From positions 1 to 38,121 of IMG/VR virus record IMGVR_UViG_3300034375_005761: DNA of 38,121 bases; one strand, given 5' to 3'. Below are positions 15,682-24,127 of this stretch, one piece after another. The notes below the pieces were generated by a model that was given only the letters and a program-made list of their open reading frames with translations, had not been told where the DNA came from and did not search any database. The translations under genes and the position numbers were made by a program. Source of the DNA: a virus. Position 1 is the first letter of the stretch. Each line of letters starts with the position of its first letter.

Positions 15682-17163
15682 ATGGCAATAGGAGACACAG
15701 TTCAGGCGGGACTCATGCGAGTCGATTTCTCACCATTCCTTGAAGCGGGACGGGCAAATGCCGCCGCCAATGCATCCTTTGGTCAGGCACTCGGCCAAGT
15801 GGCAAAGGGATTTATCGAAGGGCAACAGAAAAAGAAAAGGGCAAGCGAGATTGCTGGCTTTTTGATGGGCCAAGGCGTGGCCGAAAAAGATGCAATGGCA
15901 ATCGCCAAGAACCCATTCCTTCAAAACGAGTATCAGCGCAAACAGGAAGCCGAGGCCAAGATGAAGATGGAGCAGTCAAGGCTGGCCACACAATCAAATA
16001 TTGCGGCCCAAGGAAGGGCGGCTAGGCAGGCAGAGATAGATCAGAAAAATGAAAGGGCAGATGCGGAAACTCAGCGACTCATAAATTTTTCAGAAAATTT
16101 GATTTCCGAAACAACCGATCCTGCTGTTCAGCAAAATGCTGACATGGCTAGACCAGGCTTATTTGCACTTGGTGGAGATACCGAAATGCGTAACCGCTTT
16201 TTGGATGCAGAAATTGAGCGACAACCAAAAACTACTGTGGGTAATTTAGGGGCAGAAGATTTCGCAACTGTGGCTAGGGAAACAGGCATGGACCCAAGAC
16301 TATCAGCTAATCGATTTATGAGTTTACAGAAGGCGGAAGCTGAAGCCTCTAAAGGCACAGGTAAGACGATGACTATCAATGACCCAAAAACAGGGCAGAA
16401 TGTTATCGCACTACAAAACTCTGATGGAACTCCTGGTAAGATTGTAGGAATAGCACCTACTCAGCCCCCAAGAATCCCTGATCCAAGAGATGTAAGGCGA
16501 ATAAATATCGACACAAAAGAAGACAATCAAGCGATGGATACAGAGACTGATTGGAGGGAGAGAGCAATTACTGGTACAAATACTATACAGACAGTTAACA
16601 CCATGTTAAGCACATTGGATAAAGTGGATGACACAGGTGGCCTTTCAAACTTTAAAAACACACTTAAAAAATATGCAATGTCAGCAGGATATGATTTTAC
16701 AGATGAAGAAAAGAAGCAATTGGCCAACGCTGAAAAATTTACTCAGTTAAGTGGTGAATTTGTATTTAAAGCAATCTCACAAACAAAGGGATCAATCTCG
16801 GAAAAAGAAATGGATCTTTTCACAGCCATGAGTCCATCGATGGTTAATACTAAGCTAGGTAATAGGCTAATGCTTGAATATGCTAAAAAACGGGCAAATC
16901 GTGATGTAAAATTAAATAAATACATTGAAGGACTAAAGGATGAGGGAATGCTACCACAGGAACGAGTTAAGATGGCAATGGCTTGGCTTAACGATCCAGA
17001 AAATGACATTACACAGGATTTGTATGAACATTTCGGGTCTAGCATAAATAGCCAAAACCCTTCACCTCAAACTCAACCAAATCGACTAGGAGTTCGAGGG
17101 AATAATCCTCAACCAAGTCAAGATTTACAAACTTCAGGCGGATTTAAAATTAAAACAAGATAG
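15682..17163 (+). CDS. Putative internal virion protein B (493 aa)
   Basis: A helical protein with VDFSPFLEAGRANAAANASF and GQALGQVAKGFIEGQQKKKR at the N-terminus, then a long Gln/Ala/Glu-rich coiled-coil-like stretch (about residues 90-145), a central globular part and a Pro/Gln-rich C-terminus. The N-terminal pattern is like internal core or ejection proteins of podoviruses, from memory. AGAGGAAAATAATC before the ATG is a plausible ribosome site. It sits between two other presumed ejection proteins with gaps of only 2 bases. No enzymatic motif is visible. The role in genome ejection is inferred. Confidence 0.6.
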   Translation: MAIGDTVQAGLMRVDFSPFLEAGRANAAANASFGQALGQVAKGFIEGQQKKKRASEIAGFLMGQGVAEKDAMAIAKNPFLQNEYQRKQEAEAKMKMEQSRLATQSNIAAQGRAARQAEIDQKNERADAETQRLINFSENLISETTDPAVQQNADMARPGLFALGGDTEMRNRFLDAEIERQPKTTVGNLGAEDFATVARETGMDPRLSANRFMSLQKAEAEASKGTGKTMTINDPKTGQNVIALQNSDGTPGKIVGIAPTQPPRIPDPRDVRRINIDTKEDNQAMDTETDWRERAITGTNTIQTVNTMLSTLDKVDDTGGLSNFKNTLKKYAMSAGYDFTDEEKKQLANAEKFTQLSGEFVFKAISQTKGSISEKEMDLFTAMSPSMVNTKLGNRLMLEYAKKRANRDVKLNKYIEGLKDEGMLPQERVKMAMAWLNDPENDITQDLYEHFGSSINSQNPSPQTQPNRLGVRGNNPQPSQDLQTSGGFKIKTR

Positions 17164-17165
17164 AC

Positions 17166-20100
17166 ATGGCTGAGTACGAAATCTCCCACCCTCGTATTCC
17201 ACAAATTGGAAGCGTAGTACTTGAAGGGCCAGACGATTTACCCCCACCAACTGAGCGGGATTTTTGGGAGGTAGTTAAGCAACAAGTTCGACCTTTAGGG
17301 CTGTCTCAGTTGACTGATGAGGAGAAGATTTCTGCCTATAAAAATGGATTCTTCGGTGAGACTAAACCTGTAGAAGGACAACCGGAACAACCTGGCATAA
17401 TTGATGGTTTACTCGACTTAGGAGGGAAAGCTGTACTGCGGGGTTTACAAATATCTAAAACTCTAACAGGCGGGACATTGTCTCCTGATTTAGGTATAGG
17501 AATCTCGGGTCCATACGATAAATTACTTAGACTTCCTGACAAGGCAGTACCCTATGAAAAAACTGAAAATGTAGATCAATTTAGGGAGGCGGGAAAATAC
17601 CTTTTTGGCTTTCTTGATAATACCGAGGATAAATTAGACTTCGATCCAATTACTGAAGCTCTCAAGCGGACAGGTATGGCATTCTACTCGAAGAATAAGG
17701 ACGCTCGTGGTCGAGTTAAAACTGCCGCAATGGATTACGCACAGGATTCGATGGTTACTGGAGTGGGGGAGGGGTATGCCCGAGCCGCTAGTGGTGGAGA
17801 GTTTTTATTTAAAGGCGGAAAGTTTTTAAAAGATAAACTTCTGTTGGATGAAACCGATGAAGCTGATGTGTTAGATTATGTAAATTCAGCCATTGAGTTG
17901 GATGGAATAAATCATCGCTACGAAAATTCAGCTGAATTAGCGGCTTTTGTATTGGAGAACCCACAAGAGTCTGCAAAGGCAATGGTCGCGGGATTAGTTG
18001 GAGGACTAACCCCAATTGTTGAGGCAGAAGACTTAAACGAAATCTTAATCGATGAGGAGGATATAAATTTAGATTCTGATCTTCAACAGGATATCCGCTC
18101 AGGATTGGTACAGCCCGATACTGGATTATCTTTCCTTACGGAAGTGGTCGGAGATCCAATGAATATGGCTGGCGGTACATTCGCAAAAGGAGTTACGGCT
18201 CCCCAACGAATCGCACTATCAGGTCGTATTTCTAAAACCTTAAAAGAGGTAAATATTTTAAATAAAGCAAAAGCATCTACAATAAAATATCTAGATAAAT
18301 TACCCGAGCAATCTGCCATGCATCAAAGGGTTGGAAGTAGATTGGTAGAATTAAATGCTGAACTCTTAGAGAAGCAAAAAATTGTAGATAAATATGCCCG
18401 TAATTCTTTATTCTTGCGAATGGCCGCCCAATCATCACCCGATGAACTACTGAAGGTAGCCGCTAAAAATTTAGATACTGCAACTGATGCTGGTAAGTTG
18501 TCCATGAATATGGTCTACAACGCCATGAAGCCCAACGGAAAGATTGGGCTTGTACGCAAAGGAATCGCAATGGGTGCTAGACTGACTCCTGAAATAGCCG
18601 GTGCAACCATTGGGGCATCTTTAGCAGGGCCTGAAGGTGCGGCAGTTGGAGCATTAGCACCATCAGTCTTAAAAGGTGCAAAGATACTTTCTACAATGCC
18701 TGAAAATGTAGCAATATCTTATATTATGAGATCAGCCACCGAAGCGGGTGAGGAGATAACCGAACAAGCGGCAAGGAAACAGTATCGTCAATTTACTAAT
18801 AAAGTTTTATACCCTACAGGTATATTAGGATTAGGTGGTGGTGCTATTTTAAGTAACCAAGAAGGCGGTAGCGGAATATCCGACTCTCTCCTTAAAATTG
18901 GTGGAGGTGCATTCGCATTAAAATTCTTACCCAAACTGGCACAATTCTCCGATGCCGCAATCAGGGATAGTCGAGTGATCGGACCAGAGTTGATCTATGC
19001 GAGGGGTGAGAATAGTCCGTTTTTTAATAGGTTAGCATTGTTGCCATCGGCAGATGAAGGATTGATCGGAGCTAATGCTGACCGCTTTCAAGCACTCACT
19101 CGAACATCTAGTGGCGAGACCATTTTAGAAAAGACGATTGATAAGATTAGACCAATAGGTCGAGGGATCGCAACATCTGTAACAGATGAATTTCCAACCG
19201 GCGCACCATTTCGACCAGGTTTAAGTGACACCAATAAAATGCTGTCCAACCCGACTCGAAAGGTAGCACAATTTTTAGATCGCACACCCACACTTGGTCG
19301 AGGCATTGAGGCACTTGGACGATTCGGAACTGTGGTAACTGCGGGATCAACTTTACCTGCCACCTTTGGCTATGTCGGCTCAGGCGGACAAGTAGAAGGT
19401 GCATTGGCAGGTGCATTAGTATCTGCACCATTCACATCAATTGGAGCGGGCGCTGGGATGTATCAGACCTTTAAAAATAAAGGCGATTTGTTTCAGCAAA
19501 AGATGGGCGATGTTCATTACTATCGTGAACACCTTAATAAGAGTGAACAGGCAGATTTTGATGCATTACCTTTGCATATCCGCATGGCCTTGGCTGGTTA
19601 TAGCCTATCCCATCCCGATGTAATATTCCAACCTGGTACAGAAGGGCAGGGCAACTTTAGTTTTAATCCCGACCTTCAAACTTCTGTAATTGAATATCGG
19701 AGGGACACAGGGGCGGGGTTAATCGAAGGAGTGCTTGCCCATGAAATTGGGCATAAGATAGAAATTCACGGACTTACCCCGATGGTTAATAAAATATTCT
19801 TCGGCGATCCTGTGACTAAAGAAGGTGGGGTATATGGTAAATATAATGACGAAGGTAAAATCGAACCTAATCAAGAGTTCTTAGATTTACGGGATATATA
19901 TTTACAAAAGTTATCTGCCGATAAATCAATTGATCCTGCAAATGCAGACCGATATCAAGGACCGGAGGGTAATCAAATATTTGCATCTGAACTATTTGCT
20001 GATCAAGTTAAAGACTATCTATTAAGCGGAAAAAAAGACAAAGGTAATACAGTCGCACAAAAGATTATCCGTGCATCCTCTGAGGCGATGCTAGGCACTC

Positions 20101-23100
20101 CATTCATTCGGGACTTTCTATTAAAAATGAACTTCCCAATGAAAGCGGATGGTAAATTTATCGAAGGTGGATTCTTTGAAGGTAAACAAAGAAGGATTCC
20201 TGAAATTACTAAACTAATCGACCAGTATTACAAAGACACTCGGGCGATGAGACAGAGGGAAATCCAAGGCGATGAGGTAATCACACCAGGTACAAATCGG
20301 GTGGATAAAGAATTAAGCATAGACTCTCGAAAAGCAAAGCGACCAATCGATCAAGGTGATTTTGAAAACTCGTTCTCAATAAAAGATCAAAACGACCCAG
20401 CCATTAAAGCAAAACTCGACACAGGTGGAATATTCAAATGGAGGCCAACCGCAGATGGAAAAGGATCGGAATTAGAAACTGGTCCAACTGGCACTCCAAA
20501 GAGGTATACCGCAAAAGAGTTGGAAAAACAGAACAGGGCGCAAGGCGATCATGCCATCAAAGTATTTGAGAAAAACGGAGTTGATATCATCACCCATAAG
20601 GACGGGAAGAAATCGACTAGGGATATTACTAACCTAACTCCTGAAATGATTGATGAGTTGGCACAAGGTCCCTGGCATCCTCGTCAAATTCAAACACTTC
20701 GAGAAATTAGTCGATCATTAAGGGAGGGCGATGGTGAGCGAGCAGGCTTTTTAATTGGATACTTTGCCGCATCAACCGGTAGAAAGCCAAAAGCTGTACC
20801 ATTTGCTTTAAGGCAAGAAATGCCATACGGATTTAAACTTACAAAGGATGGAAATATTCTCGCCCTTTTACACGATGTTCCCCAACTCGAAAAGAACCTT
20901 AAATTCTTAAAAGGTGGTAAGAGATTACCAGGTAAATACAGAGACGAATATAACCAACTATTTGATAACGACACAGAAGTATGGGAAGCATTTCGACAGT
21001 ACCGAGTTAATACCGCCAATGGCATGGATGGCCAACTTGGATTAGATGACGATCCTTCCCGAGCAATCCGCAAGAAGAACTTCCTTAATGCATTGCACGG
21101 GGCAATCGATACCGAGCATATTAATTTAAATCCGATACTTTCTGAAATAAGTAAATTAAAAGGGATGGATATGTTTAACCCATCCAAGCGGCAACCATTC
21201 GGACCAGCCACTAAGACTTTCCGCTTGGATCGGATATTTGATGTAACTAGGTCAGGCAACCGAAACTCCAATGTAAATGTCGATAGGGCTAAGAAGTTGC
21301 TTATGCCAACCGAAATCCAAGAAGGTTCACCTGGTAGTTTCTTTAGACCAAAATCTTCAAGGGATAAATCGGCAAAACTTAGAACATTTAAAAGCCCAGT
21401 CTATTTAAAGGATGGTTCTCGTCTATCAGGAGTAGCAGATAATCCCGAGCAGAATCCATTCTATGGTTTCGATAAGAATGGGCAGGAGTTTAGTCAAAGA
21501 CGGGAGTATGTAAACCCACAGGATATTACCAAGTCTAGGGACTCAGATCGAACAGCTAATCAGATTCGTAACGAATTAGAAAGCGGGCAGAAACTCTTCA
21601 TGCCGGCCTCCGAGGCTGGTGCGGGGAAGGGGAAGCAAGCCGAGGCCGCTGATTTAGACTTCAAGATTAGTACAAGGAATCCTACCGCTAAGAATGCAAC
21701 CGAGAATCCAATCACAGAAGATTTAATAATCAATACAGCATCGATTGCTGATGATGTCACAATGCTTGAATCTCACGCTTTAGCACTCCAAGAATATCCA
21801 GGTATTAAGAGAAATTCTAAGGTACCCAAAAAGATTATAGATAGCTTTGTGGACCATGTTGTAGATAATCTTTTATACCTGCACGACCAGGTTCGTCCTG
21901 AAGTTAGAGATCGATCTAAACTTTGGTATGATGGTGCTAGAAATATTACCGAGAAGTGGAATCAACAATATGGTAATGATAAACAATCGATTGCCGCCGC
22001 TTTAGCTTCCTTATCTCCACAAAAAGACTGGTTTATGAATGTAGACTTAGCCCGCAGAATGCTTGATATCTATAAAGATCAATCAGGCTTTGCGTTCGAT
22101 AAAGCTATGGCTAAAAAATATATTCAGCTTTTTGAAAAAGGTATTGGTAAAAAGAAAGCAACCGAGATCGCAGAAGCTATGGTTGGTAAAACTTTGAACG
22201 ATTTAAAGAGTGACTATGAACAAGCCGCTTTTATTCGTTCATACGATGAAGTTTATAATCCAAGAGAGTACCAGGTTGTTTCACCTGAAGGGGATTTTAT
22301 CGGACTTGCGAAATCACTAGATGGGGCAAATAAAAAAGTAGCTTGGGGCAGTATGACTGAAATTTCTAAGGCTGTTAAAGTTTTAAGAAATCCATCTAAG
22401 GAAAGCATTTCAACTGCTTTAGGTAACGCTCATAAAATTAGAAACTTTTACAATAATATCCTTCTTCCAAATGCAGATAAGTTTTCTGTAACAATAGATA
22501 CTCATGCGATTGCCGCGGCTTTACTTCGACCATTAGCTGGTGCAGATTTAGAAGTAGCAAATAATTTCGGGTCCAAGCCTAAAGGTGCAAAACGAAGTAT
22601 TAAGAATAGTTCCGTAAAAGGAATTAGTGGTACGTATGGCATCTATGCAGACGCATACAGAAAAGCCGCAGAAGCACGGGGAATCTTACCTAGAGAAATG
22701 CAAAGTATAACATGGGAAGCGATCAGAGGCTTGTATGAGGCTAAATGGAAAACAAAATCCAATAAGGGTAAAATTGACAATTTGTGGGAAAAATACGAGA
22801 ATGGAGAACTAACCTTAAATGAAACAAGAAAACAAATCCTTGAAGTCGCAGGCGGAATTACAGAGCCTGAGTGGGTTACAGAAAGATCCAATAGTCGGGC
22901 AGATGGAACAAATGAATCTGCCAATAACTCGCAGGAATTATATCGGCCTGAGTTGGGGGGATCGCAATTACGAACCAACCCCCGAGGAGGAAGAACTAAT
23001 TCCCGAGGATCTCAAGAAGTAAACTTTTTACCGGCAGGAAACTTCTCCCGCCAACCCGCCAATCGCATTACCCGCCAAGCACCAGCTATGCCTGGTAATC

Positions 23101-23156
23101 GGTTCATGCTACCTGCGGTAAGTGCAGGTGCTAAATCTGCCGAGCGTTTCCGCTAA
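17166..23156 (+). CDS. Giant virion protein with HEIGH protease motif and possible HhH-like domain
   Basis: At 1996 residues this is the largest gene. The first half is helical with Gly/Ala-rich hydrophobic segments (GATIGASLAGPEGAAVGALA near residue 480, GILGLGGGAILS near 555 and GSTLPATFGYVGSGG near 725) that could enter membranes. LAHEIGHKIEIHG, with His859-Glu860 and His863, is a zinc-metalloprotease motif. Near 1600-1890 is a separate domain with ALASLSPQKDWFMN, GIGKKKATEIAEAM and VTIDTHAIAAAL, in the order seen in helix-hairpin-helix DNA glycosylases. Linkers carry repeated (F/L)MP(A/T)-like motifs. It is probably an ejected, multifunctional virion protein, perhaps cutting peptidoglycan-associated or host proteins during entry; these roles are inferred. 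The 3' end also encodes another protein in the plus-one frame. Confidence 0.7.
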   Translation: MAEYEISHPRIPQIGSVVLEGPDDLPPPTERDFWEVVKQQVRPLGLSQLTDEEKISAYKNGFFGETKPVEGQPEQPGIIDGLLDLGGKAVLRGLQISKTLTGGTLSPDLGIGISGPYDKLLRLPDKAVPYEKTENVDQFREAGKYLFGFLDNTEDKLDFDPITEALKRTGMAFYSKNKDARGRVKTAAMDYAQDSMVTGVGEGYARAASGGEFLFKGGKFLKDKLLLDETDEADVLDYVNSAIELDGINHRYENSAELAAFVLENPQESAKAMVAGLVGGLTPIVEAEDLNEILIDEEDINLDSDLQQDIRSGLVQPDTGLSFLTEVVGDPMNMAGGTFAKGVTAPQRIALSGRISKTLKEVNILNKAKASTIKYLDKLPEQSAMHQRVGSRLVELNAELLEKQKIVDKYARNSLFLRMAAQSSPDELLKVAAKNLDTATDAGKLSMNMVYNAMKPNGKIGLVRKGIAMGARLTPEIAGATIGASLAGPEGAAVGALAPSVLKGAKILSTMPENVAISYIMRSATEAGEEITEQAARKQYRQFTNKVLYPTGILGLGGGAILSNQEGGSGISDSLLKIGGGAFALKFLPKLAQFSDAAIRDSRVIGPELIYARGENSPFFNRLALLPSADEGLIGANADRFQALTRTSSGETILEKTIDKIRPIGRGIATSVTDEFPTGAPFRPGLSDTNKMLSNPTRKVAQFLDRTPTLGRGIEALGRFGTVVTAGSTLPATFGYVGSGGQVEGALAGALVSAPFTSIGAGAGMYQTFKNKGDLFQQKMGDVHYYREHLNKSEQADFDALPLHIRMALAGYSLSHPDVIFQPGTEGQGNFSFNPDLQTSVIEYRRDTGAGLIEGVLAHEIGHKIEIHGLTPMVNKIFFGDPVTKEGGVYGKYNDEGKIEPNQEFLDLRDIYLQKLSADKSIDPANADRYQGPEGNQIFASELFADQVKDYLLSGKKDKGNTVAQKIIRASSEAMLGTPFIRDFLLKMNFPMKADGKFIEGGFFEGKQRRIPEITKLIDQYYKDTRAMRQREIQGDEVITPGTNRVDKELSIDSRKAKRPIDQGDFENSFSIKDQNDPAIKAKLDTGGIFKWRPTADGKGSELETGPTGTPKRYTAKELEKQNRAQGDHAIKVFEKNGVDIITHKDGKKSTRDITNLTPEMIDELAQGPWHPRQIQTLREISRSLREGDGERAGFLIGYFAASTGRKPKAVPFALRQEMPYGFKLTKDGNILALLHDVPQLEKNLKFLKGGKRLPGKYRDEYNQLFDNDTEVWEAFRQYRVNTANGMDGQLGLDDDPSRAIRKKNFLNALHGAIDTEHINLNPILSEISKLKGMDMFNPSKRQPFGPATKTFRLDRIFDVTRSGNRNSNVNVDRAKKLLMPTEIQEGSPGSFFRPKSSRDKSAKLRTFKSPVYLKDGSRLSGVADNPEQNPFYGFDKNGQEFSQRREYVNPQDITKSRDSDRTANQIRNELESGQKLFMPASEAGAGKGKQAEAADLDFKISTRNPTAKNATENPITEDLIINTASIADDVTMLESHALALQEYPGIKRNSKVPKKIIDSFVDHVVDNLLYLHDQVRPEVRDRSKLWYDGARNITEKWNQQYGNDKQSIAAALASLSPQKDWFMNVDLARRMLDIYKDQSGFAFDKAMAKKYIQLFEKGIGKKKATEIAEAMVGKTLNDLKSDYEQAAFIRSYDEVYNPREYQVVSPEGDFIGLAKSLDGANKKVAWGSMTEISKAVKVLRNPSKESISTALGNAHKIRNFYNNILLPNADKFSVTIDTHAIAAALLRPLAGADLEVANNFGSKPKGAKRSIKNSSVKGISGTYGIYADAYRKAAEARGILPREMQSITWEAIRGLYEAKWKTKSNKGKIDNLWEKYENGELTLNETRKQILEVAGGITEPEWVTERSNSRADGTNESANNSQELYRPELGGSQLRTNPRGGRTNSRGSQEVNFLPAGNFSRQPANRITRQAPAMPGNRFMLPAVSAGAKSAERFR
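22819..23022 (+). CDS. Nested plus-one-frame gene in the giant gene 3' end (67 aa)
   Basis: An ATG frame lies fully inside the giant gene, shifted by one base. Its product ends with DPIVGQMEQMNLPITRRNYI, a GLSWGD turn and TPEEEELIPEDLKK. The pattern 'DP.V..M...g.P.TREnYl.l...........E.E..lP..l' is, from memory, that of a widespread small phage protein of unknown function. By contrast, the giant protein is low-complexity here (Asn, Ser, Arg and Gly-rich), as expected when the other frame is the constrained one. No clear Shine-Dalgarno site precedes it. It may be a captured gene over which the giant frame was extended. Its function is unknown. Confidence 0.55.
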   Translation: MKQENKSLKSQAELQSLSGLQKDPIVGQMEQMNLPITRRNYIGLSWGDRNYEPTPEEEELIPEDLKK

Positions 23157-23213
23157 TATCGGACTAACATTCCGAAATATTCCGCACAAACCCTTGCGTT
23201 AAACTATGTAGTT

Positions 23214-23231
23214 TTACGGAGTTTTCCGTAA
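23214..23231. promoter_or_regulatory. Hairpin or operator between late and early genes
   Basis: TTACGGA pairs with TCCGTAA around GTTT (7 bp, 4-base loop). It is not followed by a T-run, so an operator is as likely as a terminator. It lies in the 132-base gap between the last late gene and the first early gene, near repeated TTCCG and TTGCGTT words. Confidence 0.4.
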
Positions 23232-23272
23232 GTTTGCGTTGCTATATTGTAAAAAATTTCATAGTTTTTAAG

Positions 23273-23284
23273 GCAAGCACTTGC
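23273..23284. promoter_or_regulatory. Palindrome just before the 23289 gene
   Basis: GCAAGCACTTGC is an inverted repeat of 5+5 bases with a 2-base centre, ending 4 bases before the start codon. It looks like a repressor site or a translational element that would hide the start. The gene it precedes has no proper Shine-Dalgarno sequence. Confidence 0.35.
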
Positions 23285-23288
23285 ATAC

Positions 23289-23696
23289 ATGAGAAATAAA
23301 ATTAATAAACGAAATAAGTTAGCCTGCGTTTTATCCTATAAAGGACAGACCCGAAAATGTTTTGCACGAGATTGGGACCATTTAAAGCAACGAGGTTCTG
23401 AAGCTATTCGGAGAACCTGGTACTTATGGTGTAATGTTAATCTCGCAGATTTGCATTCAGTCAGTTCTAATGAATGGCATGGAATCGTTTATAGCGTCTG
23501 CGGGAAGTCGATCAATGTGCGGGTATATGACCGCGAGGACAGAGTTAAAGAGGCAGCCAAGCTGTTGGGTTCGATTGGTGGATCTTCAGGAACGGGTAAG
23601 AAAAAAGTTCGTGGAGATTCTAATTATTACCGAGTTCTCAGATATAAAGGGCTTGAGAAACAAAGAAAAAAACACGATAAATCCAATAATAAATAG
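23289..23696 (+). CDS. Hypothetical basic protein (135 aa)
   Basis: Not recognised. The protein is basic, with RNKINKRNKLACVLSYKGQT at the start, a Trp/Cys/His-containing middle (AIRRTWYLWCNVNLADLHSV) and a Lys-rich tail (GLEKQRKKHDKSNNK). It might bind nucleic acid because of its charge. It is the first gene after the late region and precedes the promoter and structured leader of the early genes, so it could be an early or host-takeover protein. The start is the first ATG in frame, and no Shine-Dalgarno site is clear. Its codon use is more A/T-rich than the genes after 24124. Confidence 0.6.
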   Translation: MRNKINKRNKLACVLSYKGQTRKCFARDWDHLKQRGSEAIRRTWYLWCNVNLADLHSVSSNEWHGIVYSVCGKSINVRVYDREDRVKEAAKLLGSIGGSSGTGKKKVRGDSNYYRVLRYKGLEKQRKKHDKSNNK

Positions 23697-23735
23697 GGGG
23701 ATATGTATTTTTTTGAACTTTTTATCACATGAGTG

Positions 23736-23762
23736 TTGACAGGATAAGTTTTATGTTAATAT
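23736..23762 (+). promoter_or_regulatory. Sigma-70-like promoter for the early operon
   Basis: A perfect TTGACA (23736..23741) is followed 15 bases later by TAATAT (23757..23762), an acceptable -10 at slightly short spacing; AATATT lies at 16. Transcription would start near 23769 and give a leader of about 160 bases before the ATG at 23930. Confidence 0.5.
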
Positions 23763-23820
23763 TGCCAAATGTGATTCGTGATGGGATCGCATCTGATCTT
23801 TCAAAATTTAGCCATAAACT

Positions 23821-23928
23821 ACCGGCGGGATTAAAAGTGTGTTCGCACAATATACATTATCGTCCTCACAGGACCTAAATAGTGAACAACTAATACAGTT
23901 TTTTTTCCTGCCGGTGAAACACTCACCG
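23821..23928 (+). ncRNA. Structured leader RNA with competing hairpin
   Basis: An outer stem pairs ACCGGCGGGA (23821..23830) with TCCTGCCGGT (23906..23915): 10 bp with a single G-U, extended inward after a 2x2 mismatch by AAAA/TTTT. Inside lie two hairpins: TGTG-TTCG-CACA (23838..23849, a UUCG tetraloop) and GTCCT-CAC-AGGAC (23862..23874). The 3' arm of the outer stem overlaps a rival hairpin, CGGTGA (23912..23917) with TCACCG (23923..23928), which ends one base before the ATG at 23930. Both folds cannot form at once. The region follows a TTGACA promoter and precedes an HTH regulator. It looks like a riboswitch-like or protein-bound leader; no known class was recognised. Confidence 0.55.
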
Positions 23929-23929
23929 A

Positions 23930-24127
23930 ATGGAAACAGAAAAACTACTAAAACAATATCACCCACTACTCCTTACTCGATCCGAGGTAAAGGAGATTTT
24001 TAGACTCACCGAGCGTCAGTTAATTGATTGGCGTAAAAAATATGGCTGGAGGAAGCTGGGCAATAAATTTATCCGCTCCGACATCGAGTGGACTTTGTCT
24101 CAGATTTTACAGGAGGCAAAAGCATGA
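23930..24127 (+). CDS. Excisionase/MerR-like helix-turn-helix protein (65 aa)
   Basis: The small protein has a winged-helix HTH pattern typical of the excisionase-like group: LLTRSEVKEIFRLTERQLID, WRKKYGWRKLGNKFIR, then a helix DIEWTLSQIL. The 'LGNKFIRSDIEWTL' part matches the usual wing-then-helix end of this family. It would bind DNA and regulate the early operon or organise a replication complex. No integrase was found, so a true excision role is unlikely. The ATG lies one base after a leader hairpin and has no Shine-Dalgarno site. Its stop overlaps the next start (ATGA). Confidence 0.7.
   Translation: METEKLLKQYHPLLLTRSEVKEIFRLTERQLIDWRKKYGWRKLGNKFIRSDIEWTLSQILQEAKA

Noticed and set aside
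20690-21271. 193-codon open frame on the minus strand
   Set aside because: It lies wholly opposite the giant virion gene, has no ribosome site or recognisable motif, and mirrors the codon structure of the other strand.
23434-23739. 101-codon plus-strand frame overlapping the 23289 gene
   Set aside because: It has no ribosome site or recognised motif and runs across the TTGACA promoter; it looks like a shadow.
24088-24123. Longer N-terminus for the RuvC-like protein
   Set aside because: The extra 12 codons overlap the HTH gene, and the RNase H fold begins at the ATG at 24124.
23930-24127. Evidence for a temperate phage from the excisionase-like HTH
   Set aside because: No integrase or attachment site was found, and this HTH type is common as a general DNA-binding module.
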